From Novosphingobium ovatum (GTDB lineage: Bacteria > Pseudomonadota > Alphaproteobacteria > Sphingomonadales > Sphingomonadaceae), in the NCBI RefSeq assembly GCF_009909235.1, contig NZ_JAAAPO010000002.1, forward strand, positions 1 through 64,000: 64,000 nucleotides of DNA. Reading direction: 5' to 3'. Below are positions 26,579 to 37,012 of this stretch, in pieces. Below the pieces are notes generated by a model, which searched no databases, was not told the DNA's origin, and saw nothing but the letters and a program-made list of their open reading frames with translations. Numbering within the stretch: the stretch's first letter is position 1; every line of letters begins with the position of its first letter. A program made the position numbers and the translations under genes.

Positions 26579-27529
26579 TCAACGCACCCATTCCAGTCCG
26601 ATTTCCTCGTAGATTTCGCGCGTTTCGGCCCATTTTTCGTCCACCTTCACATGCAGGAACAGATGAACCTTCTGACCCAGGATCTCGGCCAGCTCCTTGC
26701 GGGCGGCTTCGCCGATGGCCTTGATGCGCGCGCCGCCCTTGCCCAGCACGATGCTCTTCTGGCTGTCGCGGGCGATGACGATCTGTTGGCGGATCTCGAC
26801 GCTGCCGTCCTTGCGCTGGGTATAGCTTTCGGGGCGGACGGTGCTGTCATAGGGCAGCTCGTCGTTCAACTGGCGGTACAATTGCTCGCGGGTGATTTCG
26901 GCGGCCAGCAGGCGCTCGCTGGCGTCCGACACCTGATCCTCGGGGAAGTTCCAGGGACCTTGCGGCATCATGCTGGCCAGATGGGCCTTCAACTGCGCCA
27001 CGCCATCCCCGGTCGAGGCGGACACGAAATAGACCTCGGCAAAATCGACCAGTCCCGTCAGTTCCTGCGCCAGCACCAGCAGCGGCTCCTTGGCGATCAG
27101 GTCGACCTTGTTCAGCACCAACAGCTTGCGCTCGGGCCGGTCCTTCAGCGTTTCAAGGATCTCGAACAGCGCCTCACGCTTTTTGCGGGCGGCGTCGACC
27201 ACCAGCAGGATGGCGTCGGCCTCGCTCGCGCCTTCCCATGCGGCGGCGACCATGGCGCGGTCCAGCCGGCGGCGCGGGGCAAAGATGCCCGGCGTGTCGG
27301 CCAGAATGATCTGGGCGTTGTGCGTGTCCGACTGCTCCAGCGCGATGCCCATCAGGCGCGCGCGCGTGGTCTGCGCCTTGGAAGAAACGATCGCCACCTT
27401 CTGCCCGACCAGCGCGTTGACCAGCGTCGATTTGCCCGCATTGGGCGCGCCGATCACGGCCACCAAGCCACAGCTTTCAGGGATGCCCGCGGCGTTGGTG
27501 GGGGTGGGCAGGGGAGGTAGATCGTTCAT
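26579..27529 (-). CDS. era: GTPase Era
   Basis: 316 aa. The GTPase binds 16S rRNA and supports 30S assembly. Motifs seen: G1 GAPNAGKS at residues 27-34, the Era-type G2 region SSKAQTTRARLMGI, G3 DTPGIF, G4 NKVD, and a C-terminal KH domain with VLGKGGARIKAIGEAARKEL. The family-typical ending is VRENWRENPELYREIGLEW-like; here it is WAETREIYEEIGLEW. The gene starts 15 nt after rnc, giving the common lepB-rnc-era order. Confidence 0.96.
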   Translation of the reverse strand: MNDLPPLPTPTNAAGIPESCGLVAVIGAPNAGKSTLVNALVGQKVAIVSSKAQTTRARLMGIALEQSDTHNAQIILADTPGIFAPRRRLDRAMVAAAWEGASEADAILLVVDAARKKREALFEILETLKDRPERKLLVLNKVDLIAKEPLLVLAQELTGLVDFAEVYFVSASTGDGVAQLKAHLASMMPQGPWNFPEDQVSDASERLLAAEITREQLYRQLNDELPYDSTVRPESYTQRKDGSVEIRQQIVIARDSQKSIVLGKGGARIKAIGEAARKELAEILGQKVHLFLHVKVDEKWAETREIYEEIGLEWVR

Positions 27530-27543
27530 TCAGGGCGTGTCTT

Positions 27544-28281
27544 TCAACCAAAGGTGGAGAGGAATTGCGCGGCGGCCAGGGTTTCGGCCTCTTGCTTGCT
27601 GCTGGCGGTGGCCTGTGCCTCGCCCACGCCCTTGATCGCCACGCCCACGGTAAAGCGCAGCGCGTGATCGGGGCCGGACCGGTCGATCAGGCGGTATTCG
27701 GGGGTCTTGCGCCGGTTGGCGGCGGCCCATTCCTGCAGGGCGGACTTGGGATGCTTGACCTGACCGGTGCGCCCGGCGACCAGATCGGCCCACAGCCCGC
27801 GCACCATCGCACGCGTGGGCGCAAACCCGCGCAGGACAAAGCTGGCGCCGATCAGCGCCTCGGTCACATCGCCCAGAATGTTGTCCGAATCCGACCCGCC
27901 GTCATCGCGGGCCTGTTTGCCCATGCGGATATGCGGGCCCAGCGCCTGCGTGCGGGCGATGTCGGCGCAGATCGGCCGCGCCACCAGCGCGTTCAGCCGC
28001 TGAGACAGGCGGCCTTCGCTATCGCCGCCCAATTCGTGCAGCCATTCGGCAATCACCAGCCCCAGCACCCGGTCGCCCAGAAACTCCAGCCGCTGATAGT
28101 CGGGCAGGGCGGTGCCGGGGGCATAGCTGCCATGGGTCAGCGCCTCGGCCCATTGGGGGGCGTCGAACAGGTCGGCCGGGTCCTTGGGCCCGGCCAGCGT
28201 CATGGCGCGCAACAGCGCCACCGTGTCATCAGGCAGCGGCGCCGGTTTGGGCGCCACCTTGCCCAGTTTCGCTCGGCTCAA
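27544..28281 (-). CDS. rnc: Ribonuclease III (TTG start)
   Basis: 245 aa if translation starts at TTG 28281, which overlaps the lepB stop (TTGA) and gives a normal-length enzyme. The frame is open to an ATG at 28365, but that would lie deep inside lepB. The RNase III domain shows the signature RLEFLGDRVLGL at 64-75 and DILGDVTEALIGA-type second acidic motif (DNILGDVTEALIGASF). The C-terminal dsRNA-binding domain runs from PKSALQEWA to ASSKQEAETLAAAQFL. It processes rRNA and structured mRNAs. Confidence 0.93.
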   Translation of the reverse strand: MSRAKLGKVAPKPAPLPDDTVALLRAMTLAGPKDPADLFDAPQWAEALTHGSYAPGTALPDYQRLEFLGDRVLGLVIAEWLHELGGDSEGRLSQRLNALVARPICADIARTQALGPHIRMGKQARDDGGSDSDNILGDVTEALIGASFVLRGFAPTRAMVRGLWADLVAGRTGQVKHPKSALQEWAAANRRKTPEYRLIDRSGPDHALRFTVGVAIKGVGEAQATASSKQEAETLAAAQFLSTFG

Positions 28282-29132
28282 AACGTGCCCCCGATGCGGT
28301 TCCACCGCGCCGATGTCAGCCATGTCCAAGGCTTGTACCACACCACGCCGCCATCGGTCGACCACATCAGGATCGTCGCGCGGCCCACCAGATTGTCCTG
28401 CGGCACCAGATCGATCCCGCCCTCGAACGTGGAAAAGCGGCTGTCCATCGAATTGTCGCGGTCATCGCCCATCAGGAACAGGTGGCCTTCGGGCACCTTG
28501 ACCGGGGGGGTGGTGTCCTGCGGCGTCAGGCCGAAATCCAGCACGTTATAGCTCTTGCCCGGCTGTCCGTTTTCACCCGGCAGGGTTTCGCGGAACTGGG
28601 GATAGCGGCAGACGTGGACGCCATTGGGCTTGACCACCTCGAACGGGCTGGCCTCACCCCCGCCAAAGCGGTAGCAGCCGGTGTTGTCCGACACGGCGAT
28701 CTCGAAATCCTCGATCCGCACCTTGGGCACGGCCTGACCGTTCAGATAGAGCACGCCCTGACGCATCTCGACCGTGTCGCCGGGCAGGCCGATGGTGCGC
28801 TTGATCCAGTCCTGCTCGGTCCGGCCCGGCGCGCGAAAGATTACCACGTCGCCACGCTTGGGCTGGCTGGCCCAGATGCGTTCACGCGGCATGATCGGCA
28901 GGTCGAACGGCACCGAAAACCGCGAAAAGCCATAGGACCACTTGGCCGCCAGCAAATAGTCCCCGTTCACCAGCCGCGGCAGCATCGATTCGCTGGGGAT
29001 GTTGAACGGCGAGAAGAAGAAGCTGCGGAAGATCCCGACGATCAGCACCAGCTTGATCAGAAAGACGAAGAAATTCTCTTCCTTGGGCTGCGGCTTGCCG
29101 TTGGGCGCGGGCGAGGAGGCGGGCTGGGTCAT
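28278..29132 (-). CDS. lepB: Signal peptidase I
   Basis: 284 aa. It cleaves signal peptides at the periplasmic face of the inner membrane. One N-terminal anchor (FVFLIKLVLIVGIFRSFFF, 22-40) is followed by catalytic Ser49 in FNIPSESMLP, Lys111 in WIKRTIGLPGD, and box E GDDRDNSMDSR. It heads the lepB-rnc-era operon and overlaps rnc by 4 nt. acpS or pdxJ, common upstream partners, are absent. Confidence 0.96.
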   Translation of the reverse strand: MTQPASSPAPNGKPQPKEENFFVFLIKLVLIVGIFRSFFFSPFNIPSESMLPRLVNGDYLLAAKWSYGFSRFSVPFDLPIMPRERIWASQPKRGDVVIFRAPGRTEQDWIKRTIGLPGDTVEMRQGVLYLNGQAVPKVRIEDFEIAVSDNTGCYRFGGGEASPFEVVKPNGVHVCRYPQFRETLPGENGQPGKSYNVLDFGLTPQDTTPPVKVPEGHLFLMGDDRDNSMDSRFSTFEGGIDLVPQDNLVGRATILMWSTDGGVVWYKPWTWLTSARWNRIGGTF

Positions 29133-29432
29133 TGCGCATGTCCATGGTTGGGCGGTTGGTTCACGTCAAGGGGGCATCGCACGCCCGCCTGCCCCGCAAT
29201 GAGGCGATATATCCGGTGTGTTATGCCTGTAATACGCTATGCCGCGACAATACTTGCCGCAGGATGAATGGCGCGCATTCCCGCCTGAAACCGTATGCGT
29301 TCATGCCGCGCCGCGCCCATCATGCTGCGATGCACCCTTGGCCCGCGCGCCGGCCCGGTGCATAGGGGGCGACAGATATCGACACGGGGCAGGCCCGGCC
29401 CGCCCCGGTTCCAACGCGGGAGTTGCGCAAAC
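29133..29432. other. Divergent intergenic region between lepB and pgi
   Basis: About 300 nt without a convincing gene. Promoters for both lepB and pgi should lie here, but I see no strong -35/-10 pair. The middle (29205-29260) is more AT-rich than its flanks. Confidence 0.3.
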
Positions 29433-30971
29433 GTGTCCACCAATTCAACCGTTCAGGCCGCATGGGATCATCTCAAATCCCTGCCCAAGCCGACGCTGGC
29501 CGACCTGTTCGCCGCCGATCCGGCCCGGCTGGAGACGTTCTCGACCCGGCTGGAACTGGGCGAGGAGGCCGGTGGTGACGGCATCCGTTTTGACTGGTCC
29601 AAGACGCATCTGGACGCGGCGCATATCGCCGGGTTTGACGCGCTGGCCGCCGCGCGCGACTTTGCCGGGCGCCGCGCCGCGCTGTTGAACGGCGAAAAGA
29701 TCAACAACACCGAAGGCCGCGCCGCCGAACACACCGCCCAGCGCGGCGTCGGGCGTGAAAGCAGCGTCGAGGAAGCCATGGCGCTGCATGGCCGCACCAA
29801 GGCGTTGGTCGAGGCGATCCACGAGGGCGCCCTGGGTCCGATCCACCACCTGATCCACATCGGCATTGGCGGCAGCGCGCTGGGCCCGGCGCTGGCGATT
29901 GACGCGCTGGCCCGGCACGGTGCCCACGTCCACGTCCATGTTGTCGCCAATATCGACGGCTGCGCGCTGGAAGCGGCGCTGGCCAAGGCGGACCCGGAAA
30001 CCACCCTGATCGCGGTGGCATCCAAGACGTTCACCACCATCGAGACCATGACCAACGCCCATTCGGCGCTGAACTGGCTGAAGGAAGCGGGCGTCGAGGA
30101 CCCCTATGGCCGCGTCGTCGCCCTGACCGCCAGCCCGGACAAGGCGGTGGAATGGGGCGTGGATGAAACCCGCGTCCTGCCTTTCCCTGAAAGCGTGGGC
30201 GGGCGTTATTCGCTGTGGTCCTCGATCGGTTTCCCGGTGGCGCTGGCGCTGGGCTGGGACGGGTTTACCGAATTTCTGGAGGGCGCGGCCGCCATCGACC
30301 GCCATTTCGCCAGTGCCGAGGGCGCCGAGAACCTGCCTTTGCGCGCGGCCTATGGCGATCAGTTCTACAGCCGCCTGATGGGCTGCCAGACCCGCGCCTG
30401 CTTTGCCTATGACGAGCGTTTGGCGCTTTTGCCCGACTACCTGCAACAGCTGGAAATGGAATCAAACGGCAAGGCGGTGACGTTTGACGGCGCGCCGGTC
30501 GACGGGCCGACCTCGGCGATCACCTGGGGCGGGGTGGGGACGGATGCTCAGCACGCCGTGTTCCAGTTGCTGCATCAGGGCACCCATGTCGTGCCGGTGG
30601 ATTTCATCACCAGCATCGCCCCCGGCCATGATCTGGACCCGGCCCATCACCGCATCCTGCTGATGAACTGCTTTGCCCAAGGGGCCGCGCTGATGGCGGG
30701 GCGGCATTCGGACGATGGCGCGCGGTCCTACCCCGGCAACCGGCCCAGCGCGACGATGCTGATCGACGATCTCTCGCCCGGGACGCTGGGGGCGCTGATC
30801 GCGTTCCATGAACACCGCACCTTTGCCAATGCGGTGCTGCTGGGCATCAACCCGTTTGACCAGTTCGGCGTCGAGCTGGGCAAGGAAATCGCCAAGTCGA
30901 TCGAGAAGGGCGGCGCCCAATTCGACCCCAGCACCACCGCGTTGCTGGCCGAAGCGGGGCTGTCGGCCTGA
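29433..30971 (+). CDS. pgi: Glucose-6-phosphate isomerase
   Basis: 512 aa from GTG 29433, with GGGAG 10 nt upstream. Upstream codons to 29295 look non-coding. It interconverts glucose-6-P and fructose-6-P. Conserved segments are the phosphosugar-binding IGIGGSALGP, ASKTFTTIETMTNA, the family signature GGRYSLWSSIGFPVAL, the catalytic-Glu region LQQLEMESNGK, and a GTDAQHAVFQLLHQGTH segment with the active-site His. A clear terminator follows, so the gene is monocistronic. Confidence 0.95.
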   Translation: MSTNSTVQAAWDHLKSLPKPTLADLFAADPARLETFSTRLELGEEAGGDGIRFDWSKTHLDAAHIAGFDALAAARDFAGRRAALLNGEKINNTEGRAAEHTAQRGVGRESSVEEAMALHGRTKALVEAIHEGALGPIHHLIHIGIGGSALGPALAIDALARHGAHVHVHVVANIDGCALEAALAKADPETTLIAVASKTFTTIETMTNAHSALNWLKEAGVEDPYGRVVALTASPDKAVEWGVDETRVLPFPESVGGRYSLWSSIGFPVALALGWDGFTEFLEGAAAIDRHFASAEGAENLPLRAAYGDQFYSRLMGCQTRACFAYDERLALLPDYLQQLEMESNGKAVTFDGAPVDGPTSAITWGGVGTDAQHAVFQLLHQGTHVVPVDFITSIAPGHDLDPAHHRILLMNCFAQGAALMAGRHSDDGARSYPGNRPSATMLIDDLSPGTLGALIAFHEHRTFANAVLLGINPFDQFGVELGKEIAKSIEKGGAQFDPSTTALLAEAGLSA

Positions 30972-30996
30972 TTGGACACAGCATTGGCCTAAGTAC

Positions 30997-31033
30997 AAAA
31001 AGCGCCGCACGGGAAACTGTGCGGCGTTTTTCT
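30997..31033 (+). terminator. Terminator after pgi
   Basis: GCGCCGCAC near 31002-31010 pairs with GTGCGGCG at 31019-31026, flanked by an A run and followed by TTTTTCTTT. Confidence 0.85.
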
Positions 31034-31082
31034 TTGCCTGTTTTCACACATGCCCCTAATCCATCGCCAAACAGTTGGGGCG

Positions 31083-33062
31083 ATGGTGATGATGGGTAAG
31101 GCGTTCGGGATGCGCATGGTGGTGGTATGCGCGCTGTTGGGGGCGGCCCCGGCTGCACTGCTGGCGCAAACACCAGCCCCCGCCCCCGCCGCGCCAGCAC
31201 CCGCCGCGCCGCCCCCGGTCGAGGCCTTTGCCCAATTGCCCTTTGTCGCGCACATCGCGATGTCGCCCGATGGTCAGCGCATGGCGGGCATCTTCAATCT
31301 GGATGGCAAGGCATCGATGTGCATGATCAGCATCGCCGCCACCGCCGAGCCGCCACGCTGTTTGCCGGTGGATGCCAAGGGCGTGGTCCACTGGATCCAA
31401 TGGGTCAACAATGACAACATCGTCGTGCGCGTTGGCGTGCAGATCCCGGTGGGCGAGCGGCTGTGGTATGTCGAGCGCCTGTTCGCCGTCAATCGCAAGA
31501 CCGCCGCCGTGCAGCGCCTGTTGTGGGATCACGGCGGACAGCATGGCGCGGACCTGTTGTGGGTGGCCAACGATGGCTCACCGGACATCGTCATGGCAAC
31601 GCAAAGCTCGGTCTATTCCGACGAGATCGGCTTTTTCCCGGCGGCGCATCGCGTCAATGTCGAAACCGGCGCGCACAAGGTGGTGCGCGCCTCGCAGGTG
31701 GATGTGTTCGACTGGGTGGCTGATGGCAGCGGTCAGGTGCGGGCCGGCTATGCCCTGGACGACCGCACCGGCACGGCGCGGGTCTTTTACCGCAGCGAGA
31801 CGGGCGGATTGCGGGTGATCGATCGCGCCAATGTCCGCGCGCGCGAAAGCGTCGAGATGCCGGTGGCCTTTATTCCGGGCGGCGAGGGCGCGGTGGTGAT
31901 CCGCAACGCCACGGACAAGCCCGCGCGGTTGGTGCAGGTGGACATGGCCACGCAAAAGGACACCGCCACCCTGTACACCGCGCCCGAGGGCAGCCGCATC
32001 GCCGCCGTGCAGACGGGCCGCGATGGCGCGGTGCTGGGCGTGCGGCTGGAGGGGGCGCAGGCTGGCTTGCGCTGGCTGGACCCGACGCTGGCCGAGGCGC
32101 AGGCGCTGTTTGCCAAGGTGCTGGGCGACCGGCGCGCGACGATCCTGAGCCATAGCGATGACCGGAAAAAGATGCTGGTGCGGGTGGACCGGGCCGATTC
32201 CCCCGGCGCGCTGTATTATTATGACTCGGGTGAAGGCGTGCTACGCCGCGTTGCCTGGTTCAACGAGCAATTGCAGAACCGCCGATTGGCCGATGTCTCG
32301 CTGGCCCGGTACAAGGCGCGCGACGGGCTGGAGATCGAGGCGGTGCTGACCCGCCCGCAAGGCACCGAGGGCAAGCGGTTGCCGGTGGTGGTGATGCCCC
32401 ATGGCGGGCCTTGGGCGCATGACAGCAATAACTATGACTATTGGGCGCAATATGTCGCCTCGCTGGGCTATCTGGTGATCCAGCCCAATTTTCGCGGCTC
32501 CACCGGCTATGGCGAGGCGTTCGAGCGCAAGGGCGAGGGCCAGTTGGGGCTGGCGATGCAGGACGATCTGAACGATGCGCTGAACTGGGCCGTGGCGCAG
32601 GGCATGGCCGATGGCAAGCGCGCCTGTCTGGTGGGGGCGTCCTATGGCGGCTATGCCAGCCTGTGGGGCGTGGTGCGCGACCCGGGGGTGTGGCGCTGTG
32701 CGGTGGCGGTGGCGCCGGTTACCTCGTTGCGGCGCGATGTCAACGATATGGCCGATGGCAATTATCAGGCCAACCAGTCGCGCATCGCGTGGGAGCGGAT
32801 GACGCCCGATTTCGGCGCGGTCTCGCCAGCCAACGGGGTGGCGCGCATCACCGCGCCGGTGCTGTTCATCCATGGGCGGCATGACACCACCGTGATGCCC
32901 AATCAGTCCGACATGATGGTGGGCCGGATGCGCGGCGCGGGCAAACAGGTGGACTATGTGCAACTGCCCGAGGCCGACCACTACTTTGCCCGTCAGGCCG
33001 ACCGGCTGAGCCTGTTGCAGGCCACCGGGGCGTTCCTGCAAAAGCATAATCCGGTGCCATGA
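31083..33062 (+). CDS. Secreted S9-family serine peptidase (prolyl oligopeptidase/acylaminoacyl-peptidase type)
   Basis: About 659 aa. ATGs at 31083, 31089, 31092 and 31110 are all possible starts, and the last has AAGG at good spacing. A signal peptide ends near ALLAQ, followed by an Ala/Pro-rich linker and a beta-propeller-like region (about 60-370). The C-terminal alpha/beta hydrolase domain carries Ser520 in GASYGGYAS, Asp601 in FIHGRHDTTV and His633 in LPEADHYF, a complete triad. HGGPWAHD and NFRGSTGYGE are typical of S9C enzymes. Probable role is periplasmic degradation of short peptides. Substrates are unknown. Confidence 0.88.
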   Translation: MVMMGKAFGMRMVVVCALLGAAPAALLAQTPAPAPAAPAPAAPPPVEAFAQLPFVAHIAMSPDGQRMAGIFNLDGKASMCMISIAATAEPPRCLPVDAKGVVHWIQWVNNDNIVVRVGVQIPVGERLWYVERLFAVNRKTAAVQRLLWDHGGQHGADLLWVANDGSPDIVMATQSSVYSDEIGFFPAAHRVNVETGAHKVVRASQVDVFDWVADGSGQVRAGYALDDRTGTARVFYRSETGGLRVIDRANVRARESVEMPVAFIPGGEGAVVIRNATDKPARLVQVDMATQKDTATLYTAPEGSRIAAVQTGRDGAVLGVRLEGAQAGLRWLDPTLAEAQALFAKVLGDRRATILSHSDDRKKMLVRVDRADSPGALYYYDSGEGVLRRVAWFNEQLQNRRLADVSLARYKARDGLEIEAVLTRPQGTEGKRLPVVVMPHGGPWAHDSNNYDYWAQYVASLGYLVIQPNFRGSTGYGEAFERKGEGQLGLAMQDDLNDALNWAVAQGMADGKRACLVGASYGGYASLWGVVRDPGVWRCAVAVAPVTSLRRDVNDMADGNYQANQSRIAWERMTPDFGAVSPANGVARITAPVLFIHGRHDTTVMPNQSDMMVGRMRGAGKQVDYVQLPEADHYFARQADRLSLLQATGAFLQKHNPVP

Positions 33063-33181
33063 GGCGGCCCGCCATCCGGCGCAAACTTTGTCAGTAACGC
33101 ATACAGTCGCTTGGCAAACGGGCATGGCTTCGCCATATCGGCCCACAACAGCGCGCAGGTGCGCAGCGGAGACTTTGGGCA

Positions 33182-34528
33182 ATGGCTGAGTTTGATTATG
33201 ACCTGTTTGTGATTGGCGCGGGGTCGGGCGGCGTGCGCGCCAGCCGGATCGCGGCCAGCCATGGCGCGCGCGTGGCCGTGGCCGAAGAGTTCCGCGTGGG
33301 CGGCACCTGCGTCATCCGTGGCTGCGTGCCCAAAAAGCTGCTGGTCTATGCCAGCCAGTTTGCCGAGGAACTGCACGATACGGCCAAGCTGGGCTGGACC
33401 TTTGGCGAAAAGACGTTCGACTGGGCGGCCTTGCGCGATTTCGTCGCCAGCGACGTTGACCGGCTGGAGCGCGCCTATACCAGCACGCTGGCCAACAATA
33501 AGGTTGAGCATTTCGCCGCCCGCGCCACCGTCACCGGGCCGAACAGTGTGGCGCTGTCGGATGGGCGGACGATCACCGCCAAATATATCCTGATCGCCGT
33601 GGGTGCATGGCCCGTGATGCCCGCCTTCCCCGGCAACGAACACGCCATCACCAGCAACGAGGTGTTCCATCTGCCCACCCTGCCGCGCCGTGTGGTGGTG
33701 CAGGGGGCGGGCTATATCGCGCTGGAATTCGCGGGCATCTTCAACGCGCTGGGCTGTGAGGTGACGGTCGTCAACCGTTCGGACAAGATCCTGCGCGGCT
33801 ATGAGGAGGCGATGACCGAGCGCCTGTTGAAGATCACGGCTGAGCGCGGCATCCAATACCGTCTGGGCCACCCGATCACCGGCATTGAAAAGCACGCCGA
33901 TGGCTCCATGACCGTCAGCCTGTCGGGCGCGGACCCGATCGAGGCTGATTGCGTGCTGGTCGCCACCGGCCGCAAGCCCAAGACCGATGGGCTGGGGCTG
34001 GAAACGGCGGGGATCACGCTGGGCGCCAATGGCGAGGTGCCGGTGGACGCCTATAACGCCACCGCCTGCCCCAGCATCTATGCCGTGGGCGATGTGACCG
34101 ACCGTGTGCAACTGACCCCGGTGGCCATCCGCGAAGGCCATGCCTTTGCCGACACGGTGTTTGGTGGCGCGCCGCGCACCATCGCCTATGACCACATCCC
34201 CAGCGCGGTGTTCAGTCAGCCCCCCCTGGCGGGCGTTGGCCTGACCGAGGCACAGGCCCGTGCCGAAGGGCGCGAGATCAAGGTCTTTACCAGCGATTTC
34301 CGCCCGATGAAGAACATGTTCTTTGCCCGCGCGGAACGTGGGTTTTACAAGCTGATCGTGGATGCCGCGTCCGACAAGGTGATCGGCGTCCATATGATCG
34401 GCCCCGACAGCCCCGAAATCCTGCAGGCCGTGGCCATCGCGGTCAAGGCGGGCCTGACCAAGGCCGATTTCGACGCAACCGTGGCCCTGCACCCCAGCAT
34501 GGCCGAGGAACTGGTGCTGATGCGCTAA
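33182..34528 (+). CDS. gor: Glutathione-disulfide reductase
   Basis: 448 aa class-I flavoprotein disulfide reductase. FAD-binding VIGAGSGGVRAS is followed by redox Cys43/Cys48 in GGTCVIRGCVPKK, the glutathione reductase version of the motif. The NADPH domain starts VVQGAGYIALEFAGIF and carries an Arg after the second strand (VVNRSD). The second FAD motif is YAVGDVTDRVQLTPVA, and the dimer-domain base is His437 in ALHPSMAEE. It keeps the glutathione pool reduced, using NADPH. A terminator follows 29 nt downstream. Confidence 0.94.
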   Translation: MAEFDYDLFVIGAGSGGVRASRIAASHGARVAVAEEFRVGGTCVIRGCVPKKLLVYASQFAEELHDTAKLGWTFGEKTFDWAALRDFVASDVDRLERAYTSTLANNKVEHFAARATVTGPNSVALSDGRTITAKYILIAVGAWPVMPAFPGNEHAITSNEVFHLPTLPRRVVVQGAGYIALEFAGIFNALGCEVTVVNRSDKILRGYEEAMTERLLKITAERGIQYRLGHPITGIEKHADGSMTVSLSGADPIEADCVLVATGRKPKTDGLGLETAGITLGANGEVPVDAYNATACPSIYAVGDVTDRVQLTPVAIREGHAFADTVFGGAPRTIAYDHIPSAVFSQPPLAGVGLTEAQARAEGREIKVFTSDFRPMKNMFFARAERGFYKLIVDAASDKVIGVHMIGPDSPEILQAVAIAVKAGLTKADFDATVALHPSMAEELVLMR

Positions 34529-34556
34529 GGCGCGCTGTGCCATTACGCGGGCAACA

Positions 34557-34588
34557 GGGGGCGTCGGGGCGATCCGGCGCCCCTTTTG
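34557..34588 (+). terminator. Terminator after gor
   Basis: GGGGCGTCGG at 34557-34566 pairs with CCGGCGCCCC at 34574-34583 (one G-U) and ends TTTTG. Confidence 0.75.
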
Positions 34589-34763
34589 CGTGGGTGGGGC
34601 CGGTGTTCGGCTGGCGGACAATCGCGCCAACCTGCGACTAAAGACAGTTTAACCGACCGATTAAAATTGTTGACGCGGCGGCCCCGGCGTGGTTTTGACG
34701 CGGCTGTCAACCGTGGCCCGCAACCCGTGGCCACGCGCCATTGTCAAAGGGATGTTTCGGGCC
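34589..34763 (+). promoter_or_regulatory. Upstream region of the propionyl-CoA operon
   Basis: An AT-rich patch at 34640-34672 ends in a TTGACG. A repeated TTGACGCGGC occurs at 34670 and 34695, the second copy forming TTGAC-N6-GTCAA at 34695-34710. This could be the operon promoter or an operator, but no good -10 is visible. Confidence 0.3.
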
Positions 34764-36290
<1,527 letters not shown>

Positions 36291-36298
36291 GGTGATGG

Positions 36299-36562
36299 GT
36301 GAATTTGTTTTCCGCCCTCTTTGCAATTGTCTGGACAGTTGCCGCTTATGGCATCGCGATGTCTGGGTGGCGGCAGGCAAGAAAATGGTGTGCAGACGGT
36401 GTGATTGATAACGGCGTGGGGGTCCGCATTCGTCGGGATGAGCGTCCGGTCGCTTTCGCGCTAGCATATCGAGGTGCGCAGGCTATTTCTTTGTTTGGGT
36501 TTGCATTTTTCCTTCCTGCCGGCGTTGTCGCCACATTCATTTGTATTGTGAGGCTGATATGA
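36299..36562 (+). CDS. Small membrane protein inside the propionyl-CoA operon
   Basis: 87 aa from GTG 36299, with GAGGTGAT directly upstream. It has two membrane segments, residues 1-22 (NLFSALFAIVWTVAAYGIAM) and about 58-84 (SLFGFAFFLPAGVVATFICI), flanking a basic loop with RIRRDERP. It begins 9 nt after pccB and its stop overlaps the mce start by 4 nt (ATGA). This strongly indicates real translation and coupling. The region is clearly less GC-rich than pccB and mce. I recognise no family and no function in propionate metabolism is known to me for such a protein. Confidence 0.75.
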   Translation: MNLFSALFAIVWTVAAYGIAMSGWRQARKWCADGVIDNGVGVRIRRDERPVAFALAYRGAQAISLFGFAFFLPAGVVATFICIVRLI

Positions 36563-37011
36563 AACTCGGACGTTTGAACCATATCGGCGTGGCGGTGCCC
36601 TCGATGGCGGACGCCATTGCTTATTACCGCGATGTGATGGGCGCGCAGCTGATCACCGAGCCTTTCGACATGCCCGCACAGGGCGTGAAGGTGGCCTTTG
36701 TGAACACGCCTGACGCCCATGGCGAATTGTCCGGCACGCAGATCGAGCTGATCGAGGCGATCCCGCTGCCCGATGGTTCGGCCAGTCCGATCGCTGGTTT
36801 CATCGCCAAGAACCCCGCCGGTGGCCAGCACCACCTGTGTTACGAGGTCGAGGATATCGAGGCCGCCCGCGAATGGTTCACCGCACAGGGCAAGCGCATC
36901 CTTGGCCCCACGCGCATTGGCGCGCATGGCACGCCGATCTTTTTCCTGCACCCCAAGGACATGCTGGGGCAGCTGACCGAAATCATGGAAACGCCGAAGG
37001 GGCATCACTGA
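36559..37011 (+). CDS. mce: Methylmalonyl-CoA epimerase
   Basis: 150 aa from ATG 36559. It converts (S)- to (R)-methylmalonyl-CoA between carboxylase and mutase. The VOC fold is visible: first metal ligand His8 in [11 protein letters not shown], the central [19 protein letters not shown] with metal-binding His, [20 protein letters not shown], and the final ligand Glu141. The mutase gene starts 1 nt after the stop. Placement between PccB and mutase makes the assignment secure. Confidence 0.95.
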   Translation: MKLGRLNHIGVAVPSMADAIAYYRDVMGAQLITEPFDMPAQGVKVAFVNTPDAHGELSGTQIELIEAIPLPDGSASPIAGFIAKNPAGGQHHLCYEVEDIEAAREWFTAQGKRILGPTRIGAHGTPIFFLHPKDMLGQLTEIMETPKGHH

Positions 37012-37012
37012 C

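Noticed and set aside
32993-34630. A 545-codon minus-strand frame opposite gor.
   Set aside because: Shadow of gor; no domain and biased composition.
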